Shown piece by piece: positions 8,009 through 15,075 of a stretch of DNA of 18,870 bases (the stretch's first letter is position 1; every line of letters starts with the position of its first letter). The translations under genes and the position numbers were made by a program. The notes beneath the pieces were generated by a model, which saw only the letters and a list, made by a program, of their open reading frames with translations, ran no database searches and was not told the origin of the DNA. Source of the DNA: an uncultured Duganella sp. (GTDB taxonomy: Bacteria; Pseudomonadota; Gammaproteobacteria; Burkholderiales; Burkholderiaceae); NCBI GenBank assembly GCA_946482335.1, contig CAMLRG010000098.1, positions 1 through 18,870 of the forward strand, given 5' to 3'.

Positions 8009-9220
8009 TTGCCGGGCACCCTGTCCGGCCCGGCCACGCTGTTCATGGTCTTCATCCCCTTCGCGCTGGGCCACTACCTGTCCTGGCTGCTGCGCAGCGT
8101 CAATGCCATGTTGGCGCCCGTCCTGGTCACGCAAGCCGGCCTCACGCCGGCCCAGCTGGGCATGCTGACCAGTACCTACTTCCTGGCCTTCGCCATCGCG
8201 CAACTGCCGATCGGCGTCGCGCTCGACCGCTACGGCCCGCGCCGCGTGCAATGCGTGCTGCTGCTGGTGGCCGCCGCCGGCACGCTGGCCTTCGCCTGCA
8301 GCCGCAGCTTCGCCGCCCTGGCGGTCTCGCGCGCCCTGATGGGGCTAGGCCTGGCGGCCTGCTTCATGGCGGCGATCAAGGCGCTCACCACCTGGCTGCC
8401 GGCGCACAAGGCGCCTTCCGTGCAGGGCTACCTGATCGCCGCCGGCGGCCTGGGCGCCGCCACCGCCACGCTGCCGGTGCGGCTGGCACTGCACCATATG
8501 AGCTGGCAATGGATGATGGCCGGCCTGGCCGCCGCCTGTGTCGTGGTGGCCCTGATGATCTTCCTGCTTGCCCCCACGCCCCCCGCCGCGCCGCCGCGCC
8601 CGTTCACCCGCAGCGCGCTGGTGGAGACCTTCACGCACCCGGTGTTCCGCGAAACCGCCATGCTGGTGCTGATCCCGCACAGTGTCTTCTTCGGTGTGCA
8701 GGGGCTGTGGATCGCGCGCTGGCTGGCCGACGTGCCGCGCTATGGCGAAGATGCGATTGCCTGGCTGCTCTACCTCGGCATGGCGGCCGTCATCTTCGGT
8801 TCGATCGCGGTCGGGATGTTGACGGAATGGGCGGCCAGGCGCGGCTGGCGCGCGCTGGACGTGGCGGCCGCGGGCATCCTGATATTCGTGCTGCTGCAAT
8901 GCCTGTTCGCATCCGGTTGGCGCTTGCCGCAGCAAACGCTGCCGGTGCTGTTCATGCTGGTGGGATGCGTCACCGGCATGGAATATTCGATCATCGCGCA
9001 GGCATTGCCTCCTTCGCTGATGGGACGCGCATCGACCTGCCTGAACCTCCTGATTTTCGTTGGCGCCTTCACCGTGCAGGCGGGCTTTGGCCAGGTGGTT
9101 GGGCTGTGGCAGCATTCGCCGCTGGGGCATTACCCCCCGGCCGCCTACCAATGCGCGTTCGCTTTGCTGGTGCTGCTGCAATTGCCCGGGCTTTGGCGCT
9201 ACTGGCGCAAACGCCGTTAA
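8009..9220 (+). CDS. MFS family transporter
   Basis: This is an inner-membrane major facilitator with about twelve hydrophobic segments, beginning with MVFIPFALGHYLSWLLRSVNA and ending just before WRYWRKRR. The loop between helices 2 and 3 carries the MFS motif A variant GVALDRYGPRR. A central cytoplasmic loop (about the stretch LLAPTPPAAPPRPFTRSALVE) separates the two six-helix halves. I chose the TTG at 8009 because it has a GGAG site just upstream and gives a 12-residue lead into helix 1. Alternatives are an ATG at 8045, which would leave almost nothing before the helix, and an ATG at 7781, which would add a low-complexity 76-residue extension. The substrate cannot be read from sequence. 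It follows the KamA gene on the same strand, so it may move that enzyme's substrate or product. Confidence 0.82.
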   Translation: MPGTLSGPATLFMVFIPFALGHYLSWLLRSVNAMLAPVLVTQAGLTPAQLGMLTSTYFLAFAIAQLPIGVALDRYGPRRVQCVLLLVAAAGTLAFACSRSFAALAVSRALMGLGLAACFMAAIKALTTWLPAHKAPSVQGYLIAAGGLGAATATLPVRLALHHMSWQWMMAGLAAACVVVALMIFLLAPTPPAAPPRPFTRSALVETFTHPVFRETAMLVLIPHSVFFGVQGLWIARWLADVPRYGEDAIAWLLYLGMAAVIFGSIAVGMLTEWAARRGWRALDVAAAGILIFVLLQCLFASGWRLPQQTLPVLFMLVGCVTGMEYSIIAQALPPSLMGRASTCLNLLIFVGAFTVQAGFGQVVGLWQHSPLGHYPPAAYQCAFALLVLLQLPGLWRYWRKRR

Positions 9221-9250
9221 TGCGCGGCCGGTGTCCGATGCGCGATCCGG

Positions 9251-9256
9251 TAGAAT
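9251..9256 (+). promoter_or_regulatory. Candidate -10 element of the FAH-family gene
   Basis: TAGAAT, in the context CCGGTAGAATATCG, lies 26 nt before the ATG at 9283, and no good -35 is visible 16-18 nt upstream. The spacing would give a short leader containing the AGAGGA ribosome binding site. It suggests the hydrolase gene can be transcribed separately from the MFS gene that ends at 9220. Confidence 0.35.
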
Positions 9257-9282
9257 ATCGCCTTCAACAAGAGGAAGATGTT

Positions 9283-10128
9283 ATGAAACTGGTTCGTTAC
9301 GGCCGCATCGGCAAAGAAAAACCTGGCCTGATCGATGAATTCGGCAAGCTGCGCGACCTGTCGCGGGAAATCAGCGACCTCTCCGGCGCCAACCTGTCGG
9401 ACAAGGTGCTGCGCAAGCTGGCCAGGATCGATCCCGAAACGCTGCCGGTGGTGCGCGGCAACCCGCGCTTCGGCGTGCCGGTGGCCAAGGTGGGCAAGTT
9501 CATTGGCGTGGGCCTGAACTACGCCGACCACGCCAAGGAATCGGGCCTGCCGATCCCGAGCGAACCGATCATCTTCATGAAGGCCATCACCTGCCTGTCC
9601 GGCCCGGACGATCCGATCATGCTGCCCAAGGGCTCGAAGAAGACCGACTGGGAAGTGGAGCTGGGCGTGGTGATCGGCACGCGCGCGCGCAACGTCAGCG
9701 AAGCGGAGGCGGAAAAGCATATCGCCGGCTACTGTGTGGTGAACGATGTGTCCGAGCGCGAATTCCAGCTCGAGAGCGGCGGCACCTGGGACAAGGGCAA
9801 GGGGTGCGATACCTTCGGCCCGGTCGGCCCATGGCTGGTGACGCGCGACGAGGTGTGGGACGTCAACAAGCTTGACCTGTACCTGGAAGTGAACGACAAG
9901 CGCATGCAGACCGGCAGCACCGAGACCATGATCTTCAAGGTGCCGCAGCTGGTGGCCTATATTTCGCGCTTCATGACGCTGGAGCCGGGCGACATCATCG
10001 CCACCGGCACCCCGCCCGGCGTCGGCCTGGCACGCAAGCGCTTCCTGAAGAAGGGCGACTTCGTGCGGCTGGGCATCGCCGGGCTGGGGGAGCAGCAGCA
10101 GGACGTGATCGGGTATCAGGAGTTCTGA
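9283..10128 (+). CDS. Fumarylacetoacetate hydrolase (FAH) superfamily protein
   Basis: This 281-residue protein has a short N-terminal domain (MKLVRYGRIGKEKPGLIDEFGKLRDLS) and the FAH catalytic fold from about residue 70. Metal ligands expected of the family are present as Glu124 and Glu126 (DWEVELG) and Asp155 (VVNDVSERE). His83 in NYADHA is the usual catalytic or lid histidine. The closing GDIIATGTPPGVGLARK block is typical. Family members hydrolyse or decarboxylate beta-diketo and 2-keto acids with Mg2+ or Mn2+. The start resembles proteins often labelled ureidoglycolate lyase or 2,4-diketo-3-deoxy-sugar-acid hydrolase, but no neighbour fixes the pathway. A GAGGA site precedes the ATG. Its TGA overlaps by two bases the edge of the large inverted repeat downstream. 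Confidence 0.9.
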   Translation: MKLVRYGRIGKEKPGLIDEFGKLRDLSREISDLSGANLSDKVLRKLARIDPETLPVVRGNPRFGVPVAKVGKFIGVGLNYADHAKESGLPIPSEPIIFMKAITCLSGPDDPIMLPKGSKKTDWEVELGVVIGTRARNVSEAEAEKHIAGYCVVNDVSEREFQLESGGTWDKGKGCDTFGPVGPWLVTRDEVWDVNKLDLYLEVNDKRMQTGSTETMIFKVPQLVAYISRFMTLEPGDIIATGTPPGVGLARKRFLKKGDFVRLGIAGLGEQQQDVIGYQEF

Positions 10129-10228
10129 ACCGGTAACCCGGTGTCAGACCCGAAGGGTCAGACACCGATACGCGGCAGCCGCAGGCCAGGTGTCTGACCC
10201 TTCGGGTCTGACACCGTCTTACCGGTTC
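10127..10228. repeat. REPIN-like nested inverted repeat, probable bidirectional terminator
   Basis: Two 40-nt arms, 10127-10166 and 10189-10228, are inverted copies with only two mismatches (10137-10138 against 10217-10218). Each arm begins or ends with GAACCGGTAA and contains its own smaller palindrome, GGTGTC-A-GACCC-GAA-GGGTC-A-GACACC (left arm 10140-10166), whose only internal flaw is an A/A (left) or T/T (right) mismatch. The 22-nt spacer holds GCGGC-A-GCCGC (10172-10182), centred on the whole structure. The DNA can thus fold either as one long hairpin or as separate small ones. It sits exactly between the stop codons of two convergent genes, so bidirectional termination is likely. Two palindromes in inverted orientation is the REPIN layout. 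TCT flanks both ends, which may be chance. Confidence 0.85.
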
Positions 10229-10230
10229 TC

Positions 10231-11568
10231 TTAAACCGGCCGCACACGCAGCAAAGCCCGCTCCAACCCATCCTGCAGCCGCGACACGATCTGCTGCAAG
10301 TCCGTCTCCGTCGCAATGAAGGGAGGCGCCAGCAGCACATGGTCGCCGCGTTTGCCGTCGATGGTGCCGCCCATGGGATACACCATCAGCCCGCACTCCA
10401 TGCAGGCATCCTTCAGCGCCGCGTGCAGCCGCAGGTCCGGATCGAAAGGCCGCTTGCCGTCGCGGTCCTGCACCAGCTCCAGGGCCAGCAGCATGCCGCG
10501 CCCGCGGATGTCCCCCACATGCGGATGCATGCCGAAAGCATCGCGCAGCATGCGTTTGAAGGTCGCCCCGCGCACCGTCACCGCCCCCAGCAGCGAATCG
10601 CGCCGGATCACCTTCTGCACCGCCAGCGCCGCCGCCGCCGCCACCGGGTGCCCGACATAGGTGTGCCCGTGCTGGAACACCCCGCTGCCCGAGCGCAGCC
10701 GCTGCACCACATGGTCGCGCGCGACCACGGCGCCGATCGGCTGGTAGCCGGCGCCCAGGCCCTTGCCCAGCGCCACCAAGTCCGGCACCACGCCTTCCTG
10801 TTCGATCGCGTACAGCGTGCCGGTGCGGCCCATGCCGCACATCACCTCATCGGCGATCATCAGGATGCCGTACTTGTCGCAGAGCGCCCGCACGCCCTTG
10901 AAATAGCCCGGCGTCGGCGGCACCGCCCCGCTGGTCGCGCCCACCACCGTTTCGGCGCAAAAGCCGATCACGTGCTGCGGTCCCAGGTCGATGATCTTCG
11001 CCTCCAGCTCCTGCAACAGGTTGGCGGTGTAGTCGTGCACGTCCTGGCCGGCGCGGCGTTCGCGGTATTCGAAGCAGGGCGAGACCCGTGCCACGTCCAT
11101 TAGCAACGGTTCGAAATGGCGCCGGCGGTACTCGTTGCCGCCCAGCGCGAGGGCCCCCAGCGTGTTGCCGTGGTAGCTCTGGCGCCGCGCAATGAAGACG
11201 CGGCGCTCGCTCTCGCCGTGCTCGACGAAGTATTGGCGGGCCAGCTTGAGCGCCGCTTCGATGGCTTCCGAGCCGCCCGACACCAGGTAGGCGTGGTTCA
11301 AGTCGCCCGGCGCATCCTGCGCCAGGCGCTCGCCCAGCTCTTCCGCCACTTCGGTGGTGAAAAAGGACGTGTGCGCATACGCCGCCACCTTGAGTTGCGC
11401 CTGCATCGCCGCCAGCACATCCGGGTGGCTATGCCCGAGCGAAGAGACGGCGGCGCCGCCGCTGGCATCGAGATAGGTATTGCCTTCGCTGTCGCGCACG
11501 TGCATGCCAAAAGCGCAGACCGCGACAGGCGGCGTGCGGCGCAGGTCGCGGTGGATCAGGTGGGTCAT
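10231..11568 (-). CDS. Class III PLP-dependent aminotransferase
   Basis: This 445-residue enzyme is a full-length class III (omega-type) aminotransferase. Visible landmarks are YLDASGGAAVSSLGHSHP (32-49), the PLP-phosphate loop VSGGSEAIEAALK (96-108) and SYHGNTLGAL (131-140). The cofactor Asp is Asp240 in ADEVMCGMGRTG, and the Schiff-base Lys is Lys269 in LGKGLGAGYQPIGA. HTYVGHPVAAAAAL follows. Members transfer amino groups from omega- or alpha-amino acids or amines to pyruvate or 2-oxoglutarate, and the donor cannot be deduced here. It ends against the inverted repeat and is convergent with the FAH gene. The CMD-like gene 85 nt downstream is on the same strand. A link to the KamA gene (amination and amino migration) is possible but unsupported. 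Confidence 0.9.
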   Translation of the reverse strand: MTHLIHRDLRRTPPVAVCAFGMHVRDSEGNTYLDASGGAAVSSLGHSHPDVLAAMQAQLKVAAYAHTSFFTTEVAEELGERLAQDAPGDLNHAYLVSGGSEAIEAALKLARQYFVEHGESERRVFIARRQSYHGNTLGALALGGNEYRRRHFEPLLMDVARVSPCFEYRERRAGQDVHDYTANLLQELEAKIIDLGPQHVIGFCAETVVGATSGAVPPTPGYFKGVRALCDKYGILMIADEVMCGMGRTGTLYAIEQEGVVPDLVALGKGLGAGYQPIGAVVARDHVVQRLRSGSGVFQHGHTYVGHPVAAAAALAVQKVIRRDSLLGAVTVRGATFKRMLRDAFGMHPHVGDIRGRGMLLALELVQDRDGKRPFDPDLRLHAALKDACMECGLMVYPMGGTIDGKRGDHVLLAPPFIATETDLQQIVSRLQDGLERALLRVRPV

Positions 11569-11653
11569 GGCGGCTCCTCGCAGGATGGGTCGTCCAGCGA
11601 CATTAGCGCGCGCGGCCCGGCCGCGTTTTGATTTTTGTCCTGTCCGGTGCGAC

Positions 11654-12208
11654 TCAGTCGGGCAGCGTGGCGGCCGGGGAGGCCGGCGTGGCGGTCTGCG
11701 CCGCGTTCATCACCATGGCGAGCAAGGTGTAGTAGCCGCACAGGCCCATCAGGTCCACCACGCCGTGCTGCCCGAAGTGCTGCAGCGCGGCGCCGTAGGT
11801 GGCGTCGGATACGCGCTTGTCGCGCTGCAGCTCAGTGCAGAAATCGAAGACCGCGCGTTCTTCCGCCGTCAGCCCCGCCGGCGCGCGGTGGTGCGCGATC
11901 GCGTCGATCACTTCCTGCGCAATGCCCGCCTGTGCCGCAATTGGCGCATGGATGGCCCATTCCACCTGCTGGTTCCAGGCCCTGGCCGTCACCAGGATCG
12001 CCAGCTCCGACAGGCGGGTGCCGATGGCGCTGCGGTAGCGCAGGTACTCGCCCATCTGTTGGGCCGCCGACATCAGCTCGGGGCTGCGGATCAGTGGCAC
12101 GAAGGGGCCGTACAGCGCGCCGCGGGGGCCTTCGATCACGGCTTGCGCGACTTTCTGCTGGTCCGGATCCAGCTGTTCGAACGGGATGGGGGGCAGACGG
12201 TCTATCAT
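11654..12208 (-). CDS. Carboxymuconolactone decarboxylase-like protein
   Basis: The 184-residue all-helical protein begins MIDRLPPIPFEQLDPDQQKVAQAVIEGPRG and continues with LYGPFVPLIRSPELM, GEYLRYRSAIGTRLSELAILVTARAWNQQVEWAIHAP and GIAQEVIDAIAHHRAP. This is the classic order of the carboxymuconolactone decarboxylase family. The CxxC pair of AhpD-type peroxidases is absent, so it belongs to the decarboxylase-like branch, often found in aromatic or environmental-compound catabolism. I chose the ATG at 12208; a GTG at 12220 would add four residues, and neither has a strong ribosome binding site. It diverges from the serine hydrolase gene over a 59-nt gap. The exact substrate is unknown. Confidence 0.85.
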   Translation of the reverse strand: MIDRLPPIPFEQLDPDQQKVAQAVIEGPRGALYGPFVPLIRSPELMSAAQQMGEYLRYRSAIGTRLSELAILVTARAWNQQVEWAIHAPIAAQAGIAQEVIDAIAHHRAPAGLTAEERAVFDFCTELQRDKRVSDATYGAALQHFGQHGVVDLMGLCGYYTLLAMVMNAAQTATPASPAATLPD

Positions 12209-12267
12209 GTGCAAGGTCACTGGTTCAATTCGTCAAATGGTACACGAACGAGAAGGAGCGCTTTCCC

Positions 12268-13347
12268 ATGCACCGTCGCCAATGCCTTTCCATTGTCGGG
12301 ACCATTGCCGTGGCGCCGATCGCATCCGCCTTCGCCGCGACTGCGCCATCGCGTTATGAGGCGGTAATGGCCGCCTACCCGGACTTCAACGGCACCGTTG
12401 TCGTCGGACGCGGTCCGGCCATCCTGTTCGGCAAGGCGTTCGGCATGGCGGACCCGCAGCCGCAAACCCCGATGGCCCTCGACACCCGCTTCGAAACCGG
12501 CTCGGTGTCGAAATGGATTGCGGCCATCGCGGTCATGAAGCTGGTCGACCAGGGCGTGCTGGCGCTGGATGCGCCGATCCTGCAGTACCTGCCGGACTAC
12601 CGCGCCGACACGGGCGCCAGGCTCACCTTGCGCCACCTGATGTCCCATGCCAGCGGCGTGCCGAACGAACTGGTCGCCGCCAGGAAGGCCGACCCCAAGG
12701 TGGCCAATACCGAACTCGATCAAATGGAGGCGGTACGCCGCTACGCCAGCGCCGACCTGTGGTTCGAACCCGGCGCCAAATGGGACTATTCGCATTCGAA
12801 CTGGCTGATCGTGAAGGCCATCGTGGAACGCGCCAGTGGCCGCGCGTACCGCGATTGTGTGACGGACTGGCTCACCGCTCCGCTGGGTTTGCGCGACAGC
12901 GGCATCTTCCGTGGCGAATCGAGCGCGGTGCCGCGCATGGCGCTGGCCTACGCCGGCGCCGGCGCCGCCTGGCAGCGCAAAGTGAATGCCGTGCCGGATT
13001 ACATGGCCATGGCCGGCGGCTTTTACAGCAGCGCGCCCGACATGCTGCGCCTGATGGACAGCGTGCTCGATGGCGCCGTGCTGACGCCCGCTGCGCGCGC
13101 CGCCCTGATGAAGGTCGTCATGACCGGCCAGCGTTACGCCCTGGGCGGCCGGACGCGGGTTGAAACGATTGCGGGCGTCGCGCGCGAAGCGGCTTGGGAG
13201 GATGGCTCGAACGGCGGCTTCCGCCTCGTGGCGCGCCGCGTGCTGGCGGACGGCACCACGGTCATTGTCTTCAACAACAGCAGCTATGACCATCAGAAGC
13301 TCGGCAGCCTCGCCAGCGCTTTGATGGAAGCGGCCTATTCCGCTTAG
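12268..13347 (+). CDS. Exported serine beta-lactamase-like hydrolase (class C/EstB family)
   Basis: The 359-residue product begins with a Tat-like signal peptide: MHRRQCLSIVG has twin arginines, then a weakly hydrophobic stretch ending ASAFA. The hydrolase carries the SxxK motif as Ser79-Val-Ser-Lys82 in ETGSVSKW, the nucleophile and general base. LRHLMSHASGVP (121-132) is the family signature block. The YxN motif reads Tyr174-Ser-His176, with His in place of Asn. The third motif region is GSNGGF (313-318) instead of the usual HGG or KTG. It is more likely an esterase, peptidase or amidase than a true beta-lactamase. The ATG at 12268 is chosen for its AGAAGGAG site; the frame is open further upstream but only through sequence antisense to the CMD gene. 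A hairpin follows the stop. Confidence 0.87.
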   Translation: MHRRQCLSIVGTIAVAPIASAFAATAPSRYEAVMAAYPDFNGTVVVGRGPAILFGKAFGMADPQPQTPMALDTRFETGSVSKWIAAIAVMKLVDQGVLALDAPILQYLPDYRADTGARLTLRHLMSHASGVPNELVAARKADPKVANTELDQMEAVRRYASADLWFEPGAKWDYSHSNWLIVKAIVERASGRAYRDCVTDWLTAPLGLRDSGIFRGESSAVPRMALAYAGAGAAWQRKVNAVPDYMAMAGGFYSSAPDMLRLMDSVLDGAVLTPAARAALMKVVMTGQRYALGGRTRVETIAGVAREAAWEDGSNGGFRLVARRVLADGTTVIVFNNSSYDHQKLGSLASALMEAAYSA

Positions 13348-13349
13348 CG

Positions 13350-13373
13350 GTGGCGCTTGTTCGGCAGCGCCAC
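13350..13373. terminator. Hairpin between convergent genes
   Basis: GTGGCGCT (13350-13357) and AGCGCCAC (13366-13373) form a perfect 8-bp stem with an 8-nt loop. It lies 2 nt after the stop of the serine hydrolase gene and 17 nt from the stop of the convergent deaminase-like gene. It could end transcription from both sides, although no T-tract follows on either strand. Confidence 0.5.
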
Positions 13374-13390
13374 GCCCGGCCCCTGGACGG

Positions 13391-14905
13391 CTATTTATTC
13401 CGCCGCGCCATGGCTGCCACCGCCTGTTCAAAGCGGGCAAAGCGCAAGTCCAGCTGCCTGGTCTGCGCCGCTTTTTCCGCCGGCGTCAGGAATGCATAGC
13501 GGATGCTGTTGTACACCACCTGTTTGAGCGTGTCGTAGCTGGGGCGGTAGCGGCTGGTGAACAGCACGTACTCGCCGCTAAGGTCATTGCGTGACACGCC
13601 CGCATCGTCGGTGGACAGCACGATCGGCACGCCATGGCGCAGGTAGGTGGTGACCGGATGCGCTCCGCCTTTGACACCGAGGATGAAGTCATTGCTGGTC
13701 AGGTTGATTTCCACCGCCACCTGGCGCGCTTTCAGGTCGGCCAGCAACTGGTCGGCCCTTGTCTCATGGACGATATCGATGCCATGGCCGATGCGCTGGG
13801 CGCCGGCGACGCGCACGGCGCTGGCGATATGGCTGCGCAAATCTTCCGGCGGCACCAGGCCCGGCACCAGTTCGCCGGCATGCATGGCCAGCCGCACGTT
13901 CGGGTAGCGCTGCTTGAGGAAAGCGAACATGCGCATGTGCAGCTGGTAATCGCGCAGCGCCACCACGCCGTTTTCCGGCCCGACGATATTGACGCCGACA
14001 ATCCGCGGGCTCTTGTCGCTGGCGGCAAAGGCGCCCGCCAGGCCGGCAAATACTTCCGCCGGCGCCTTGTTGCGCGAGACATAGGTTTGCGCACGCAGCG
14101 TGAATTCGCCGTCGTCGATGCCGGTCAGGTCGCTTTCCAGCGTTTGCACGTAATCGGCACTGGCTTTCCGGGCGACCTGATCGTTCTGCACGAAATCGGC
14201 ATACGGCGCCAGCGCCGCCGTCAATGCGGCATCGTCTGCATCGGCCGGCAAGACATTGATGGCCTTGGCCAGGTCGGGATTGGACGGCGCCGGCGCGCTT
14301 TTCACCATGGTCTCGATGTACTGCACATTTTCGTCTTTAGCGCGGCGTTTCAATTGCTCGAAACCGAGCTTGTAGCTGTAGCCGGAGATCGGGCCGAAAT
14401 AGTTAAAGGTGTTGAAGAAATGCTGGTCCGGCGGCAGTTGCGACTGGCCGTGGTTATAGAAATCCATGGTCGACCATTGCGCCAGCAATTCGCGGTAGAA
14501 CGTGGTGTCCTTGGCCGCGCGGATCGCCGCCACGCTCAGGCAATTGCTGTGGGCGGGTGCGCCGGGGGCGGGCAGCTTCGTTTCAATGCTGTATTTGGAC
14601 TTCTCATTGGTCGGATCGCTGACGGTGTAAATGCAATAGTCCTTTTGCGCGACCCAATCGAGGTAGGTTTCCGCGTAAATCGCGCCTGAATAATGGTGGT
14701 GCAGGTCGCCGCCCTTGGGCAGCATGGCCATCAGCAGCTTCAGTTCGGACAACTGTGGGGTCGGCCCGTTGACCAGTTGCTGGTAATAGCGGCGCGTGGC
14801 CTGATAGTCGGCTTGTCCAGCCTGGGCGCGGGGTTCGCGCGCGGCGGCGGTCAGGGAGCTGGCGGCCAGGGCCAGGGCGATGGCTGGGATGAGAGTTTTT
14901 TTCAT
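13391..14905 (-). CDS. Secreted adenosine deaminase-like metal hydrolase
   Basis: This 504-residue protein has a Sec signal peptide (MKKTLIPAIALALAASSLTAAA) and then an adenosine/AMP deaminase-type TIM barrel. The zinc and catalytic residues are all present: HxH as His69/His71 in DLHHHYSGA, His342 and Glu345 in MHAGE, His374 in RIGHGID, and Asp433/Asp434 in STDDAG. The SN pair before the last strand is Ser404-Asn405. The length and export signal resemble the ADGF/ADA2 group rather than the roughly 330-residue cytosolic enzyme. Expected action is hydrolytic deamination of extracellular or periplasmic adenosine-type nucleosides, as nitrogen or purine salvage. The DLHHHYSGA variant and long N-terminal helices leave the exact substrate open. 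It is transcribed alone, divergent from the hydrolase/OhrR-like unit. Confidence 0.88.
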   Translation of the reverse strand: MKKTLIPAIALALAASSLTAAAREPRAQAGQADYQATRRYYQQLVNGPTPQLSELKLLMAMLPKGGDLHHHYSGAIYAETYLDWVAQKDYCIYTVSDPTNEKSKYSIETKLPAPGAPAHSNCLSVAAIRAAKDTTFYRELLAQWSTMDFYNHGQSQLPPDQHFFNTFNYFGPISGYSYKLGFEQLKRRAKDENVQYIETMVKSAPAPSNPDLAKAINVLPADADDAALTAALAPYADFVQNDQVARKASADYVQTLESDLTGIDDGEFTLRAQTYVSRNKAPAEVFAGLAGAFAASDKSPRIVGVNIVGPENGVVALRDYQLHMRMFAFLKQRYPNVRLAMHAGELVPGLVPPEDLRSHIASAVRVAGAQRIGHGIDIVHETRADQLLADLKARQVAVEINLTSNDFILGVKGGAHPVTTYLRHGVPIVLSTDDAGVSRNDLSGEYVLFTSRYRPSYDTLKQVVYNSIRYAFLTPAEKAAQTRQLDLRFARFEQAVAAMARRNK

Positions 14906-14989
14906 GCCGCCAGTGTCCGATAAAGATGCAAATCTATCAAGCCCGCCGGTGTGGGCGGCACGCGGCGAACGGTCGTGCCGTAAAAATAA

Positions 14990-15044
14990 TTTGCACGCTA
15001 ACGAATTGTGCGCTATATTTCAACCCATGCGCTTAGCGCGCTAA
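14990..15044 (+). promoter_or_regulatory. Three operator-like palindromes, probable OhrR-type sites
   Basis: TTAGCGCGCTAA (15033-15044) is a perfect 12-bp palindrome just downstream of the predicted start point. Two imperfect relatives lie upstream: TTTGCACGCTAA (14990-15001) over the -35, and TTGTGCGCTATA (15006-15017) over the -10. Sites at these positions would block polymerase when occupied. The MarR/OhrR-like gene two genes in is the obvious candidate ligand, which would make the unit autoregulated. Palindrome identity and spacing are read directly; the regulator assignment is inference. Confidence 0.6.
14991..15019 (+). promoter_or_regulatory. Sigma-70 promoter of the hydrolase/OhrR-like operon
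   Basis: TTGCAC (14991-14996) and TATATT (15014-15019) are separated by exactly 17 nt, matching the consensus at five and four positions respectively. A start near 15026 would give a leader of about 50 nt with the AAAGGAG site at 15062-15068. Both hexamers are overlapped by operator-like palindromes. Confidence 0.7.
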
Positions 15045-15075
15045 TCATTAACGAACTAACCAAAGGAGAATTACC

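Noticed and set aside
6359..8251. 630-codon open frame on the minus strand across the KamA gene
   Set aside because: The KamA frame has the radical SAM motif and a ribosome binding site. The antisense frame is rich in Arg, Gln and His, shows no domain, and is the expected shadow of a gene with high third-position GC.
7987..10128. 713-codon open frame joining the MFS region to the FAH gene
   Set aside because: Its first 430 or so codons are an out-of-frame reading of the MFS gene. The FAH protein clearly starts at 9283 with its own ribosome binding site, so there is no fusion protein.
10231..11568. Possible pathway link of the class III aminotransferase to the KamA enzyme
   Set aside because: The genes are convergent and separated by two other genes and a repeat; there is no shared operon or regulator evidence.
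11611..11636. Stem CGCGGCC-C-GGCCGCG followed by TTTTGATTTTT on the plus strand
   Set aside because: It looks like a rho-independent terminator, but both flanking genes are on the minus strand, so nothing known is transcribed into it in the right direction, and the loop is very tight. It could limit antisense transcription, but that cannot be supported.
11635..12267. Upstream extension of the serine hydrolase frame (570 codons in all)
   Set aside because: The extension runs antisense to the carboxymuconolactone decarboxylase-like gene, is Arg/Ser/Pro-rich, and lies before a good ribosome binding site and signal peptide at 12268.
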